Notes: generated by a model from the sequence alone, not told the origin. A stretch of 64,000 nt of DNA from R-RK-3 sp963834945 (GCA_963834945.1 CAWIDT010000008.1:62001-126000), one strand, 5' to 3'. Counted from the stretch's first letter, positions 16,767-25,998 are shown. Translations and numbers: made by a program.

Positions 16767-18368
16767 CTAATGGCGAAAATGGCGCATTCCGGTCAGCACC
16801 ATGGCCAGTCCGCGTTCGTTCGCCGCCGCTATGACCTCCGCGTCGCGCATCGAGCCGCCCGGCTGGATGATCGCGGTCGCTCCGGCGTCGGCGAGCGCCA
16901 GCAGCCCGTCGGCGAAGGGGAAAAACGCGTCGGACGCGGCAACCGAGCCTCGAGTCAGCGGTTCAGCGAGACCGGCGGCTTCAGCGGCGGCCTCAGCCTT
17001 CCAGGCGGCGATGCGGGCGCTGTCGATGCGGCTCATCTGTCCCGCGCCGATCCCCACCGTCGCGCCATCCTTGGCGAAGACGATAGCGTTCGACTTCACA
17101 TGCTTGCAGACCCGGAAGGCGAATTTCAGGTCCGCCAGCTCCCGGTCCGTCGGTGTGCGGGCGGTGGCGATCGTCAGCTTCAACGCGTCGGGCGAACCAT
17201 TGTCGCGCGACTGCACCAGGAATCCGCCGGAGACGGTGCGCAGCGTCACGCCTTCCGCCCTAGGATCGGGAAGGCCGCCGGCCAGCAGCAGCCGCAAATT
17301 CTTCTTTCGCGCCAGGATGTCCCGCGCCTCCGGCGTGGCATCCGGCGCGATGATGACCTCGGTGAATATGTCCGCCATGGCCCGCGCCGCGTCGGCGTCG
17401 AGCGTGCGGTTGAGCGCGATGATGCCGCCGAAGGCGCTCACCGGGTCGCAGGCCAGCGCCCTGCGATAAGCCTCGACGAGGCTGTCGCCTAGCGCCGCGC
17501 CGCAAGGATTTGCATGTTTGATGATGGCAACGGCGCAGGACACGGCCGGATCGAACTCCGCGGCCAGCTCGTAGGCGGCGTCGGTATCGTTGAGATTGTT
17601 GTAGCTGAGCTCCTTGCCCTGGAGCTGGGTGGCCGTTGCCACGCCGGGCCGCACCGCTCCACGCGCCGGGCTGACATAGAACGCCGCCGCCTGATGCGGA
17701 TTTTCGCCATAGCGCAGCGTCTGGCGAAGCCGGCCGGCCAGCGCGAAATGACGCGGCGCTGTCTCGCCCAGCTCTCCGGCGAACCAGCCGGCGATCGCGG
17801 CATCATAGGCGGCCGTGCGGGCATAGGCCCTCGCGGCCAGCTTGCGGCGAAGCGCAAGGCTGGTTCCTCCGCCATTCGCCGTCATCTCTGCGAGCACCTC
17901 GGCGTAATCCTCCGGGTCGACGGCCACCGTCACCCAATCGTGGTTTTTGGCGCCGGCGCGGATCATCGCCGGGCCGCCAATATCGATATTTTCGATCGCC
18001 TCGGCGAAACCGGCGCCGCGCCCGGCGGCCGCCTCGAACGGATAAAGATTGATCACGAGCAGATCGATGCCGCCGATGCCTTGCGCCTGCATCGCCGCCC
18101 TGTGTCCGGCATCGTCGCGAATGCCGAGCAATCCGCCATGCACCGCCGGATGCAAGGTTTTCACGCGGCCGTCGAGCATCTCGGGAAATCCGGTCAGCTC
18201 CGCGACATCGCGCACATCGAGCCCTGCCTCTCGCAGCGTCCGGGCGGTGCCTCCGGTCGAGACCAGCTCGACGCCCCGCGCCGCGAGATGCCGCGCGAAG
18301 TCGGCAATTCCGGTTTTGTCGGATACGGAGATCAGCGCGCGGCGAATGATGGGGTTTTGTCGTGTCAT
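16767..18368 (-). CDS. purH: Bifunctional AICAR transformylase / IMP cyclohydrolase
   Basis: PurH catalyses the last two steps of purine synthesis: formylation of AICAR from 10-formyl-THF, then ring closure to IMP. The 533-residue protein starts at the ATG at 18368 (MTRQNPIIRRALISVSDKTG). The open frame extends 18 codons further, but this start matches the family. The N-terminal IMP cyclohydrolase (MGS-like) domain contains ELVSTGGTARTLREAGL and GRVKTLHPAVHGGLL. The transformylase domain contains the catalytic Lys-His pair in IIKHANPCGAA, then SNAIVFAKDGATVGIGAGQM and SDAFFPFADGL. All are intact and the length is normal. The gene is monocistronic as far as can be seen. Confidence 0.97.
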   Translation of the reverse strand: MTRQNPIIRRALISVSDKTGIADFARHLAARGVELVSTGGTARTLREAGLDVRDVAELTGFPEMLDGRVKTLHPAVHGGLLGIRDDAGHRAAMQAQGIGGIDLLVINLYPFEAAAGRGAGFAEAIENIDIGGPAMIRAGAKNHDWVTVAVDPEDYAEVLAEMTANGGGTSLALRRKLAARAYARTAAYDAAIAGWFAGELGETAPRHFALAGRLRQTLRYGENPHQAAAFYVSPARGAVRPGVATATQLQGKELSYNNLNDTDAAYELAAEFDPAVSCAVAIIKHANPCGAALGDSLVEAYRRALACDPVSAFGGIIALNRTLDADAARAMADIFTEVIIAPDATPEARDILARKKNLRLLLAGGLPDPRAEGVTLRTVSGGFLVQSRDNGSPDALKLTIATARTPTDRELADLKFAFRVCKHVKSNAIVFAKDGATVGIGAGQMSRIDSARIAAWKAEAAAEAAGLAEPLTRGSVAASDAFFPFADGLLALADAGATAIIQPGGSMRDAEVIAAANERGLAMVLTGMRHFRH

Positions 18369-18452
18369 GGCAATCCTCTTGCCACCGCGTTTAGCCGCGC
18401 CGGCGGCGCCGCGCAAGCACAACAGCGCCGCAGCCGCTCGCTTAAGCCTGGC

Positions 18453-19742
18453 TCAGCCGAGCATGAACCGCAGATTGTTCGTGATCAGAAAAAAGGCGAA
18501 AACCGCGAGAACGGGCATCTTTGCCGGAAACCGCGAGCCAAGGAACGGGGCCAGTAGGCAGATCAGGATCGGCAGCGTTACGGCTGAACTGAACAGCATC
18601 ACCTCCGCCGGATTGAACGCGAAGAAGAACGCGCCGCGCAGCGCTGAAAACGCCAACAGCGACACGAGCACGGCCGCCGATACCGGGCGCCTGGCGTCGG
18701 CGCTCGGCGCGAGCGAACTCAAGGCCATGATCGCCGCGAGAACGACAAGGCCGGCCGAAGCCGGAGCACCAAAATATCCGGCGAGCGAAGGTGTGAAATA
18801 GCCGAAATAGGTTGGCCAGATCGGCACCGCCGCGAAGGCGTGCGGGGTGGGCGCGGCGATGTTGAAACACAGCCAGTTCAGCACATACCCGTAGAGGCTG
18901 GAGAGGCTGTGATCGCTGAGCTGGGCGTAAAACCAGAACATGCTGGACGATGACCCGCTTTCAAGATTGCCCACGGCGGGCGCCAGAAAGCTCGGCACGA
19001 TCACTTCGGCGATATAGAGGGCCAGGAGGATGACAACGGCATGCGCGGCAAGAGCGGCGAGGACCCGCACATTGAGACGGCGCCGCCGTGCGAGGTCGAC
19101 CACGGGTATGATGATCAGAAAGGCGGACACGCTCTCATTGAGACAGGCGGCTGCCAAAACCCCGGTGAGAAGAATGACGCCGTCCCATCGCCAGCTTTCG
19201 CGCAGATCCAGGTAGATGGCGATATAGATCGTGGTCAGCGTCGCGGTGAGAATCTTGGACTCGGCGATGCTGGAGAAATACCATACGCCGAGCGAAGACG
19301 CATAGATCAGACCGCAGAGCAGAATATAGCGGCGCTCAACCAGACGCTCGAATGCGGACAACGCGGCCCTGACGCCGCCGGCGCCAATGGCGGCGAATAA
19401 AGCCGCGAACAGATGCTGCAGCGGAATCCAGGGAGAGAGGGGCCGCACGATTTTCATCCAGACGATCAGGAGATGGATCGTCAGCGGATGGAAACGCATC
19501 AATCGGTCTTGGATGACGCCGCCGAAGGCGATGGGAACGTACAGAGTGGAATCTGCACCGAAGCTGGATGCCCCGTTGTGACCGTCGAGGATGAGGTGTG
19601 TCAGCCAGTAAAGGCCGAAGGCGCACACCACCAGCCATGCATAAGATGACCGGAGCACCGCATCCGGCACCGAAATGCTGCGGTGCGACAGGGAGAGGTC
19701 GGCTGACCCTTCTGCGGACAGTGCATCGAATGAGTAGGTCAT
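18453..19742 (-). CDS. Polytopic inner-membrane protein, possibly GT-C/PMT-like
   Basis: The 429-residue product has about ten hydrophobic segments, for example SYAWLVVCAFGLYWLTHLIL, GVILLTGVLAAACLNES and VLAVFAFFLITNNLRFML. An early loop, GHNGASSFGADSTLYVP, and RFHPLTIHLL recall lipid-linked sugar transferases (dolichyl-phosphate-mannose transferase-like fold), but the acidic catalytic motif is not clearly placed. I therefore do not assign a reaction. It could serve envelope glycan modification. It lies alone between purH and carD, with a modest upstream region. Confidence 0.65.
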   Translation of the reverse strand: MTYSFDALSAEGSADLSLSHRSISVPDAVLRSSYAWLVVCAFGLYWLTHLILDGHNGASSFGADSTLYVPIAFGGVIQDRLMRFHPLTIHLLIVWMKIVRPLSPWIPLQHLFAALFAAIGAGGVRAALSAFERLVERRYILLCGLIYASSLGVWYFSSIAESKILTATLTTIYIAIYLDLRESWRWDGVILLTGVLAAACLNESVSAFLIIIPVVDLARRRRLNVRVLAALAAHAVVILLALYIAEVIVPSFLAPAVGNLESGSSSSMFWFYAQLSDHSLSSLYGYVLNWLCFNIAAPTPHAFAAVPIWPTYFGYFTPSLAGYFGAPASAGLVVLAAIMALSSLAPSADARRPVSAAVLVSLLAFSALRGAFFFAFNPAEVMLFSSAVTLPILICLLAPFLGSRFPAKMPVLAVFAFFLITNNLRFMLG

Positions 19743-19941
19743 TGGCGTCTCGTGGCGATATCAGCCATGCACCATGGCACTCCCTGACCGGGGGTCTTAA
19801 TCCTCTCCTAGGCTCAAATCAAGAGATACGGCGCCGCAGATGAACGGCACCCCAATGGGCGAGCGTTGCACGCAGGCGGCTGCGGAGCTTTCGTGACGCG
19901 GATCGGTTCTCCGGCATCCGCCGCGCCGCCGGCCGCGGAAC

Positions 19942-19971
19942 AAAAAAGGGCGAATGCAACCGCACTCGCCC
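19942..19971 (-). terminator. Intrinsic terminator of carD
   Basis: On the minus strand GGGCGAGTGC pairs with GCATTCGCCC (one G-T pair) and is followed by six T. It lies 26 bases beyond the carD stop. Confidence 0.85.
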
Positions 19972-19997
19972 GATCAACTTGCCCAAAGGTCAGAAAC

Positions 19998-20570
19998 TCA
20001 GGCCGCTTCATCCTGCTCGGCTTCGATCTCTTCCTTGCGGGGGAGACGGTTGCCTTTGGTCAGCGACTTACCGATGGCTTGAATGGCCATCACCTCGTCG
20101 ACATCCTGAACGGCGGCGATCTCACGGGCCATGCGGTCGAGCGCGGCTTCGTAAAGCTGGCGTTCCGAGTAGGACTGCTCCGGCTGGCTATCGGATCGGT
20201 AGAGGTCGCGCACGACTTCCGCGATCGAGATCAGGCTGCCAGAATTGATCTTGGTTTCATATTCCTGAGCGCGGCGGCTCCACATCGTTCGCTTAATGCG
20301 CGCTCTGCCTCTCAACGTATCGAGCGCCTTACTCACGATCGCGACGTCGGAGAGCTTGCGCATCCCCGCGCTTTCGCATTTCGAGGTCGGCACTCGCAAT
20401 GTCATCTTGTCTTTCTCGAAATTGATGATGAACAGTTCGAGCTTGTAGCCCGCAATTTCCTGTTCCTCGATTCCGACGATGCGGCCTACCCCATGGGTTG
20501 GGTAGACGACGAATTCGTCCTTCTGGAACCCATTCCGATTCGTTGATTTTTTCTTCGCAGCCATACTCAT
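19998..20570 (-). CDS. carD: CarD/CdnL-family RNA polymerase-binding transcription factor
   Basis: CarD-type proteins bind the RNA polymerase beta subunit and stabilise open complexes, notably at rRNA promoters. The N-terminal RNAP-interaction domain (Tudor-like) starts FQKDEFVVYPTHGVGRIVGI and continues LELFIINFEKDKMTLRVP. The C-terminal helical DNA-binding domain contains RAQEYETKINSGSL and SYSERQLYEAALDRMAREIA. I chose the ATG at 20570 (MSMAAKKKS); the ATG at 20564 is equally possible. The frame is open further upstream without support. Length is about 190, normal for alphaproteobacteria. A strong terminator follows. Confidence 0.93.
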   Translation of the reverse strand: MSMAAKKKSTNRNGFQKDEFVVYPTHGVGRIVGIEEQEIAGYKLELFIINFEKDKMTLRVPTSKCESAGMRKLSDVAIVSKALDTLRGRARIKRTMWSRRAQEYETKINSGSLISIAEVVRDLYRSDSQPEQSYSERQLYEAALDRMAREIAAVQDVDEVMAIQAIGKSLTKGNRLPRKEEIEAEQDEAA

Positions 20571-20771
20571 TCTCACGTTTCTTTCCCGGCGCAGGCGCCG
20601 AAAACATCTTCTGACTACGCCGTCTCCGCCATCGCCGGCGAAATGGAGATTGGCGGCGCGCAATTCACCACGCACCGCTACGCGCAATCGTGCCTCATGC
20701 CCCCAATCGGCAAAGACCGCGCTGTCGCAAAAGCTCACGAAGATAAAAGGGATGCTAAATAGCATCGCTTA

Positions 20772-20906
20772 GCGGTCCTTAAACGGGGACCGCCAAACAC
20801 CAACGCAAAATTAAGAAAACACTTCCCGGCGCATGAGGGAAGCTTCGCGCCTTGTCACCAATCGTGTGCTTTTGTGGCATTGATAATACCACATTTACTT
20901 TTTTTT
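20772..20906 (+). ncRNA. Candidate structured RNA with three hairpins and a terminator-like end
   Basis: Three stem-loops follow one another: gcggtcc/ggaccgc (20772-20778 with 20787-20793), cttccc/gggaag (20822-20827 with 20837-20842), and tgtgg/ccaca (20873-20877 with 20889-20893). The last runs into tttactttttttt. No good ORF covers it. The DNA is AT-richer than its neighbours. The remaining 250 bases to 21160 contain only a weak 70-codon frame. Confidence 0.3.
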
Positions 20907-21160
20907 GGAAGCTACCCTTGTGTCAGCCTTGGCAAAAAAGCCGGATTAGCAAGGCATTTGCGCAACATTGTTAATAATTGCGGTCAGCCTATGGGTGGTC
21001 GGCGCTTTCGGTGCGGCTGCTTTTGGTCGCTTGCCACGTAGGATGCTCTATATAAGCGTTTGGGCCGCGTCATTGAAGAGACAGCCGTTAAAAAATTACG
21101 TGCGGTCCACAAGATTGTGTGCTTCTGTGACGGAATCGACCATTCCGAACACCTCGGACG

Positions 21161-22186
21161 TTATCCGCGCCCACCTTTGACCCTTACGCCCGCCGCCGGC
21201 CGCTCCAGGATGACCTCACGCCGGAAGCGATAGGCTTTTGCGGGCCGCCCGCCCGTCGCGGTTCGCACATCGCCCGTCGCTTCCACCAGGCCCGACGACG
21301 CCACGAGCCGGCGAAAGTTCTGCTTGTGGAGATGGCTCCCAAGGATCGCCTCAACTGTACGCTGTAGCTCGAAGAGCGTAAAACTGTCCGGCATCAGCTC
21401 GAAAATCACCGGGCGGTATTTGATCTTGGCGCGCAAGCGGCTCATTGCGGTCGCCAGGATGCGCCGATGGTCGAATTGCATCGCCGCCCCGAAAGAGGGA
21501 AGCGTCTGCCACTGCAGCGCCGCGTCGCGACCGTCGGTTGCGGCTTCCGCGAGCAGACCCGCTTCATAGAGCAGCTCGTACCGGTCAAGCACCTTCTCGT
21601 CGTCCCAGCCGCCCTCGCCGCCGAAGCAGATACCGAAGCGTTCTTGGCGCGACAGTGGCCGGGGGGGGGCGCCTCTGGACTCGTGCTTTCTCGACCAGAC
21701 GCCAAGCCGCGGCAAAATTTCGCCGGTAAGGATGGCCGGCCTGTCGCTCCGCCAGTCTTCCCAGGGGAAATAATCGTACCAGCTCCGCCAGTCATTATGG
21801 TTCAGGCCGCAATGGGCACTGGAGCGTGTCAAGGCAAGATAGCCGATGGACACAAGCTGAAGGCCCACATCCCCTTGTCTGGCATGGCGGCCGCGATCGG
21901 CGAAGGTATAGAGCTGCTCCACATAGCCCAGTTCAAGTCCGGTCTGGTCCTGTACCCAGGCCCGAAGCCCGATCTCAAGCGTCCGGTGATCGAGCGGCGC
22001 GAACAGGCCGAATGGCAGGGCGGGGCGCTGCTCGCCGGTGCCGTCGCCGGTTTTCACGACGAGAATGCACGGATTCCCGTCATCGACGGAGACGATGGCC
22101 GCCGTGAGGCCGATCTCCACCGCCACTTCGCCGCTGAAATCGGCCTTATACGGGTTTGGCGGCGCTGTGCTCAGTGACGATGACAA
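21161..22186 (-). CDS. NUDIX-domain/winged-helix transcriptional regulator (COG4111-like)
   Basis: The 341-residue protein resembles the alphaproteobacterial 'NAD regulator' group of NUDIX-type transcription factors. The N-terminal NUDIX-fold region reads VEIGLTAAIVSVDDGNPCIL and TLEIGLRAWVQDQTGLELGY; the catalytic NUDIX glutamates (REXXEE) are not intact, as expected for a sensor. A long middle region follows, and a C-terminal winged helix reads FTLFELQRTVEAILG, KQNFRRLVASSGLVEAT and GGRPAKAYRFR. Assignment to NAD metabolism rests on family analogy; no NAD genes are adjacent. The gene is preceded on the same strand by the 142-residue membrane protein and its terminator, so it is probably transcribed separately. 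Confidence 0.75.
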   Translation of the reverse strand: MSSSLSTAPPNPYKADFSGEVAVEIGLTAAIVSVDDGNPCILVVKTGDGTGEQRPALPFGLFAPLDHRTLEIGLRAWVQDQTGLELGYVEQLYTFADRGRHARQGDVGLQLVSIGYLALTRSSAHCGLNHNDWRSWYDYFPWEDWRSDRPAILTGEILPRLGVWSRKHESRGAPPRPLSRQERFGICFGGEGGWDDEKVLDRYELLYEAGLLAEAATDGRDAALQWQTLPSFGAAMQFDHRRILATAMSRLRAKIKYRPVIFELMPDSFTLFELQRTVEAILGSHLHKQNFRRLVASSGLVEATGDVRTATGGRPAKAYRFRREVILERPAAGVRVKGGRG

Positions 22187-22197
22187 GGCTCAGATCC

Positions 22198-22228
22198 AAA
22201 AATAAAGGGCGCCGTTTGAAGCGCCCTT
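22198..22228 (-). terminator. Intrinsic terminator of the 142-residue membrane protein gene
   Basis: On the minus strand AAGGGCGC pairs with GCGCCCTT and is followed by TATTTTT. It lies 35 bases beyond the stop at 22263 and 12 bases before the next gene's start. Confidence 0.8.
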
Positions 22229-22262
22229 CCCAAATCGTCAAGCGGTGGGCTGGCCCCGAGGA

Positions 22263-22691
22263 TCAGTCGCCCGCCGCGCCCAAACCAAAATCGCGGCGCG
22301 CGCCGCGGATGGTGATCGAGAACCCGGCGACCACATCGATCAACGTCATCACCAGAATGAAGAAGAACACCGATGTCCCGGCTTGGCGGACCGTCAGGAA
22401 TTCAATCCCGCAGATCATGAACAGTACCATCGACAAGGCGTGATCCACGATCGAGGAACCTCCCGTGCGTGTCGACTTGATGAGCTCGATGAACAGCAGC
22501 ATCAGGGTCAGCACCGTAATGGCGTCACCCACCGTCAGCGACCATTGGGCGCCCGAGATCAGGTTGAAATTCAACAGCGTATCGTTGAATACAGTCGGCC
22601 CGCCCGTGCCCGGCGCAGGCCAGGCCGACGAGAAAGCCACCATATTATAAATGACGATTGCGACGATTAGCCAAGGTATGCTGAGGATCAT
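22263..22691 (-). CDS. Conserved four-helix inner-membrane protein
   Basis: The 142-residue product has four hydrophobic segments: IPWLIVAIVIYNMVAF, LTVGDAITVLTLMLLFIELI, SMVLFMICGIEFL, and FFFILVMTLIDVVAGFSITI. The GD near the second helix and paired acidic residues in helices 2 and 4 are notable. Proteins of this shape are widespread in Hyphomicrobiales without a defined role; I cannot assign one. It starts close to the rpmF 3' side (105 bp away) and has its own terminator. Confidence 0.7.
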   Translation of the reverse strand: MILSIPWLIVAIVIYNMVAFSSAWPAPGTGGPTVFNDTLLNFNLISGAQWSLTVGDAITVLTLMLLFIELIKSTRTGGSSIVDHALSMVLFMICGIEFLTVRQAGTSVFFFILVMTLIDVVAGFSITIRGARRDFGLGAAGD

Positions 22692-22796
22692 TGCTCACAC
22701 TCCATCTCTATTCCGTCACAGACCGGCCCCAAGCCGTCTGCTGCGAACGCCATGGCGGCGCACCGCGTTCCCCGGCCGGGGCGCGGCGCTTGCAGC

Positions 22797-22982
22797 TCAA
22801 TAATCGCCCTTGGCTTCCAGAATTTGCCGGCCGCGGTATTTGCCGGATTTCAGATCGATGTGGTGAGGGCGACGCAACTCGCCGGAGTCCTTGTCCTCGA
22901 CATAGGTCGGCGCGCTCAGAGCGTCGGCCGAGCGGCGATTGCCGCGCTTCATCCGGGAGACTTTTCGTTTTGGAACAGCCAT
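22797..22982 (-). CDS. rpmF: 50S ribosomal protein L32
   Basis: This small basic protein of the large subunit has 61 residues starting at the ATG at 22982: MAVPKRKVSRMKRGNRRSAD, then the block PTYVEDKDSGELRRPHHIDL. The alphaproteobacterial form lacks the zinc-binding cysteines of other L32 types, as here. The frame is open 28 codons upstream, but the MAVPKRK start is invariant in the family. Confidence 0.97.
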   Translation of the reverse strand: MAVPKRKVSRMKRGNRRSADALSAPTYVEDKDSGELRRPHHIDLKSGKYRGRQILEAKGDY

Positions 22983-23173
22983 CTTTGCAACCTCAAAATA
23001 GGAAAACGCGCCCGCGAAAGCGGAAGCCGCCCGCAAACCCGTCAACCTTATGCGTTCGCGCCGCAAATCGGCACGCTACTCTGGCGCTCTTATAATGATG
23101 TCGGCAGGTTTTGGCCAGCGCAGAGTCGCTGGCTGACCGGGCGGATCGGAAGTTCTGTCATTCCGCGGACGGG

Positions 23174-23300
23174 ATAGAGCCTTTTCCGCTCCGATCGAAT
23201 CGGAGCGCGGCTCTATTCTTTGTTTCGTCGCATTTTCCGGGCGCAAACCGGCGTCCATCCCGGTCTTCACCGGGACATGCTCTGCTGGAAAATGCTCTAG
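23174..23300 (-). repeat. CTAGAGC-ended palindromic repeat (copy B), overlaps a stop codon
   Basis: This is the reverse complement of the copy at 43045-43150: gagccttttccgctccgat, cggagcgcggctcta, ttctttgttt, gtcgcattttcc, gcgcaaaccggcgtcca and a terminal aaaatgctctag. It has about 20 extra bases (cccggtcttcaccggga). Its terminal CTAG contains the stop codon of the heparinase-like gene. Confidence 0.88.
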
Positions 23301-25075
23301 CTGCTTCGGTCCAGCTCGCGGTTGCCGCGGAAGCCGCTGCGGGATGAATCGCGCACATTGGTCTCGACCTTGCGCAGCGACCACACGACCTGGATCTCGG
23401 TGAGGCATTTGCCGCGCAACACGATTTGCAGGCACCGCTTCTGAATGATCGGGTCGGCGAGGAAGATGCTCTCTTCTATCTCCACCCTTGCGCCCGCCGC
23501 TCGGAATTTCCAAAGCTGTGCGTCCGGCAGCGTCAGGCTCACGCTATTCTCCTCCGTATCGAGGCGTGGCGAGACGCGGGGATGCAAATGGAACCGGATG
23601 GCGAAATCGTCGCTGTCCTTGGTCAGCGGCCGGCCGTGCGGCGGGCAGGCGAGCTGATCGACGCCCTCCACCACCTTGCCGTTGCCGACCAGCCGCAAGC
23701 GCCGCTGATGGAAGAAGCCGAAGCGGTCCTTATACCCGTCATGCATGGCGCGCAGCAGCAGGTCGGCCTGATCCTCCTTTACCTCGCCGCGCACCGAGCG
23801 CGGACCGGACAGCAGATGCACGGAGCGCGCCGGATAGCGGGTGCGCCGCTTGACAAGCTTGGATGAGGACACGTCGCTGATCGTCAAGGTCGAATGTCCG
23901 GCGGTGGAGCGGCAGGCGACGCTCCAGTCGGAGCCCTCATCGCGCGGCGCACCGCAATTGACGATCACCGGCTCGATGCCGGAGGTCATCTCGAAGGCGA
24001 GAAACCCCGCATGGGCCTCGCTGCTGGCGGCAAAGGGCGGCGGCGGTCCGGCATCGGCGATGACGACCGTCTGCCCGCGATGCAGCCGGCAATAGCCGCT
24101 GTCGGGCGCGTATTGACGCGGCATGTCATCGTCGTCGGCATAGGCGAGCACGGCGGCGGTCAGGTCCGAGCGGGTGGCGCCCATGCCGTTGAAGCGCGCC
24201 AGCGAGCCGTCGCCCAGGCGTAGGAAGCGGATCATGCCCATCATCCGGTTGATGGCGCTGTTCAGCGCGTCGGGCGTTTCGTGCGAGCGGGCGAGGAAAC
24301 ATTGCTTGAGCGGCAGAAAGTCCAAGAGCAGATCGACCAGCGTATGCGGGTTGCGCGAAATATGCCCCCCATCGGGCAGAATCTGGCGTTCCAGCTCGGC
24401 GCCGAAGGCCGGCAGATAGCTGTTCACATAGGTTTGCTGTTCGGCGATACACAGGCCCGCCAGCAACAGCGCCGTGAGGGCCCGCAGCCGGGGCGCCGTC
24501 GCTCCCGGATCGGTGTAGCTGACGGCGAGGTAGTGAAGCTCATGCGTCAGCGCCTTCATCACCGCTTCATAATAGGAGGTTTTGGCGCCCTCCAGCAGGA
24601 ACCCGGCATGCGACAGCAGCGAGATCGTCCGGTGCGCGACGATGTCGACGTCCCAGGCGATCGCGGGCGCGTCGCGGCTGTGCGCGATCCAGCCGGCGAC
24701 CAGCGAACGGGCTTTTTCCCGCGCGATTTCGTCGCGCGCAGCTTCCAGATTGTTCAGCCAGCCCAAGCCGTACAGCTCCTTCTGCCAGAGCGGGCTGGGG
24801 GGCTGGATGGTGAAAGGCGATTCCGATCCGGTCAGCGCCACCTGGCCCGCAAGACCGAAATAGCCGTCGTAAAGCTCGCTGGCGAAGCTTGGATCGGCGG
24901 TGCGCAGATCCTGCGGAATGATGATGAGCTGATGCGCGGTCGGCGCTCCCGTCAGCACACGGACGACTGAAGAGGTGAGGACTGAGCGTACCGCCTTGCG
25001 TCCCGCGCCGCCGACCGCCGCAAGCGTGTCCCTGGCGTGGCCGCCCAAGGTTTCCGTTACCATACCGCTCCTCAA
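23297..25075 (-). CDS. Heparinase II/III-family protein
   Basis: The 592-residue product has the alpha-toroid N-terminal domain and the C-terminal heparinase II/III-like beta domain. The landmark WIAHSRDAPAIAWDVDIVAHR is typical (quoted in part: the W-D-V-D-x-V-A-x-R core). Others are LPDGGHISRNPHTLVDLLLD, LARFNGMGATRSDL and DSGYCRLHRGQTVVIADAG. These proteins are presumed polysaccharide lyases or uronate-glycan-binding proteins, often in Hyphomicrobiales near rpmF and purH, as here. No clear signal peptide is seen. The start at 25075 (MRSGMVTETL) is plausible; MVTETLGG four codons on is an alternative. The TAG stop is supplied by the end of a palindromic repeat. Confidence 0.85.
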   Translation of the reverse strand: MRSGMVTETLGGHARDTLAAVGGAGRKAVRSVLTSSVVRVLTGAPTAHQLIIIPQDLRTADPSFASELYDGYFGLAGQVALTGSESPFTIQPPSPLWQKELYGLGWLNNLEAARDEIAREKARSLVAGWIAHSRDAPAIAWDVDIVAHRTISLLSHAGFLLEGAKTSYYEAVMKALTHELHYLAVSYTDPGATAPRLRALTALLLAGLCIAEQQTYVNSYLPAFGAELERQILPDGGHISRNPHTLVDLLLDFLPLKQCFLARSHETPDALNSAINRMMGMIRFLRLGDGSLARFNGMGATRSDLTAAVLAYADDDDMPRQYAPDSGYCRLHRGQTVVIADAGPPPPFAASSEAHAGFLAFEMTSGIEPVIVNCGAPRDEGSDWSVACRSTAGHSTLTISDVSSSKLVKRRTRYPARSVHLLSGPRSVRGEVKEDQADLLLRAMHDGYKDRFGFFHQRRLRLVGNGKVVEGVDQLACPPHGRPLTKDSDDFAIRFHLHPRVSPRLDTEENSVSLTLPDAQLWKFRAAGARVEIEESIFLADPIIQKRCLQIVLRGKCLTEIQVVWSLRKVETNVRDSSRSGFRGNRELDRSS

Positions 25076-25155
25076 AGGCGCCGATCCCCGTTGCGCCGAT
25101 TTGCGACAGTGGCGCGCGCCGCATTATAACCGGTTCGTCTGCGCACCAAAGCAAA

Positions 25156-25998
25156 TCATCGGCAATTCCCACCGCCCTCCAGATCGAGCCGCTGCACGGC
25201 CGACAGGAAGAACGCCTCGGCCTCCGCGCGCCCGCCCGGATTGTCGGCCACCTGCAGCATTTCGAGACTGTCGCGCGCCAGGGCGAACTCGCCATCAATG
25301 AACGCGGCGATTGGGGCGGGCAGCGGCTCCGATCCGAGTTCGCGCGTTAACGCCTTACGTGCCGTCAGCTGCGCGGCGATCTCGACGACCTGTTCCGGCG
25401 GCTCGCATTCCGCCAGCAATTGCGGGAAATTCATCGGCGCGACGGCTTCGCCTGGATGCCGGCGCAGCCAGCGGAGCGCGACAGCGGGACGAAGTGCGTA
25501 GAAGATCTTCTTCTGCGGTACAAGGCGGCCGTTGCCGAAATAGCTGCGTCGCTGCCTCTCGCCCAGATGCAGATAATGCCTGGCGATGAGCGCACGATCG
25601 GCGGTGCGCCGGGCAAGTGCCAGCAATGCCTCGCGAAATTGCGGATCGCAATCATATGTAATGGGCGAGGTCAGCCATTTTATCAACACGGCATCGCCCT
25701 TCAGCAGCAGCGTCAGCGACTTGCGCAGATCCCATCCGCTGACGTCTAGCTCGCCGGTCAATGGCGTTTCGATCACGTCGCGGCGCGGCCACGGTGACAG
25801 GTAGTGCCGGACCGGCCTGACGAAGAGAAAGCGGCAATCATAGTCGCTGTCGGGCGAAGGAAAGCCCCAGGCGCGGCTGCCGCTTTCGATGGCGAGCGGA
25901 ATGGCGACGGGCTCGTCGCGCGCGATCGCATCGAGCCGTTCGCCGACGCGGGCAACGGCTTCAGGGTCCATCGAAGGCGGTATCTGGCGCGTGCTCAT
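25156..25998 (-). CDS. Nucleotidyltransferase-superfamily protein (COG3541-like)
   Basis: The 280-residue protein carries the Pol-beta-type nucleotidyltransferase core near its N-terminus: ESGSRAWGFPSPDSDYDCRF, that is G-S-R-A-W-G followed by S-D-x-D, the metal-binding acidic pair (residues about 39-58). A conserved tail has LLKGDAVLIKWLTSPITY and VPQKKIFYALRPAVALRWL. This YcgL-like group is widespread and also occurs in phages; its substrate is not established. It stands alone, 80 bp upstream of the heparinase gene on the same strand. Confidence in the fold is high, in the role low. Confidence 0.78.
   Translation of the reverse strand: MSTRQIPPSMDPEAVARVGERLDAIARDEPVAIPLAIESGSRAWGFPSPDSDYDCRFLFVRPVRHYLSPWPRRDVIETPLTGELDVSGWDLRKSLTLLLKGDAVLIKWLTSPITYDCDPQFREALLALARRTADRALIARHYLHLGERQRRSYFGNGRLVPQKKIFYALRPAVALRWLRRHPGEAVAPMNFPQLLAECEPPEQVVEIAAQLTARKALTRELGSEPLPAPIAAFIDGEFALARDSLEMLQVADNPGGRAEAEAFFLSAVQRLDLEGGGNCR

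Noticed and set aside
20968..21180. A 70-residue plus-strand ORF between carD and the NUDIX regulator
   Set aside because: It has no ribosome-binding site and basic, irregular composition, and its end overlaps the 3' end of the opposite gene.
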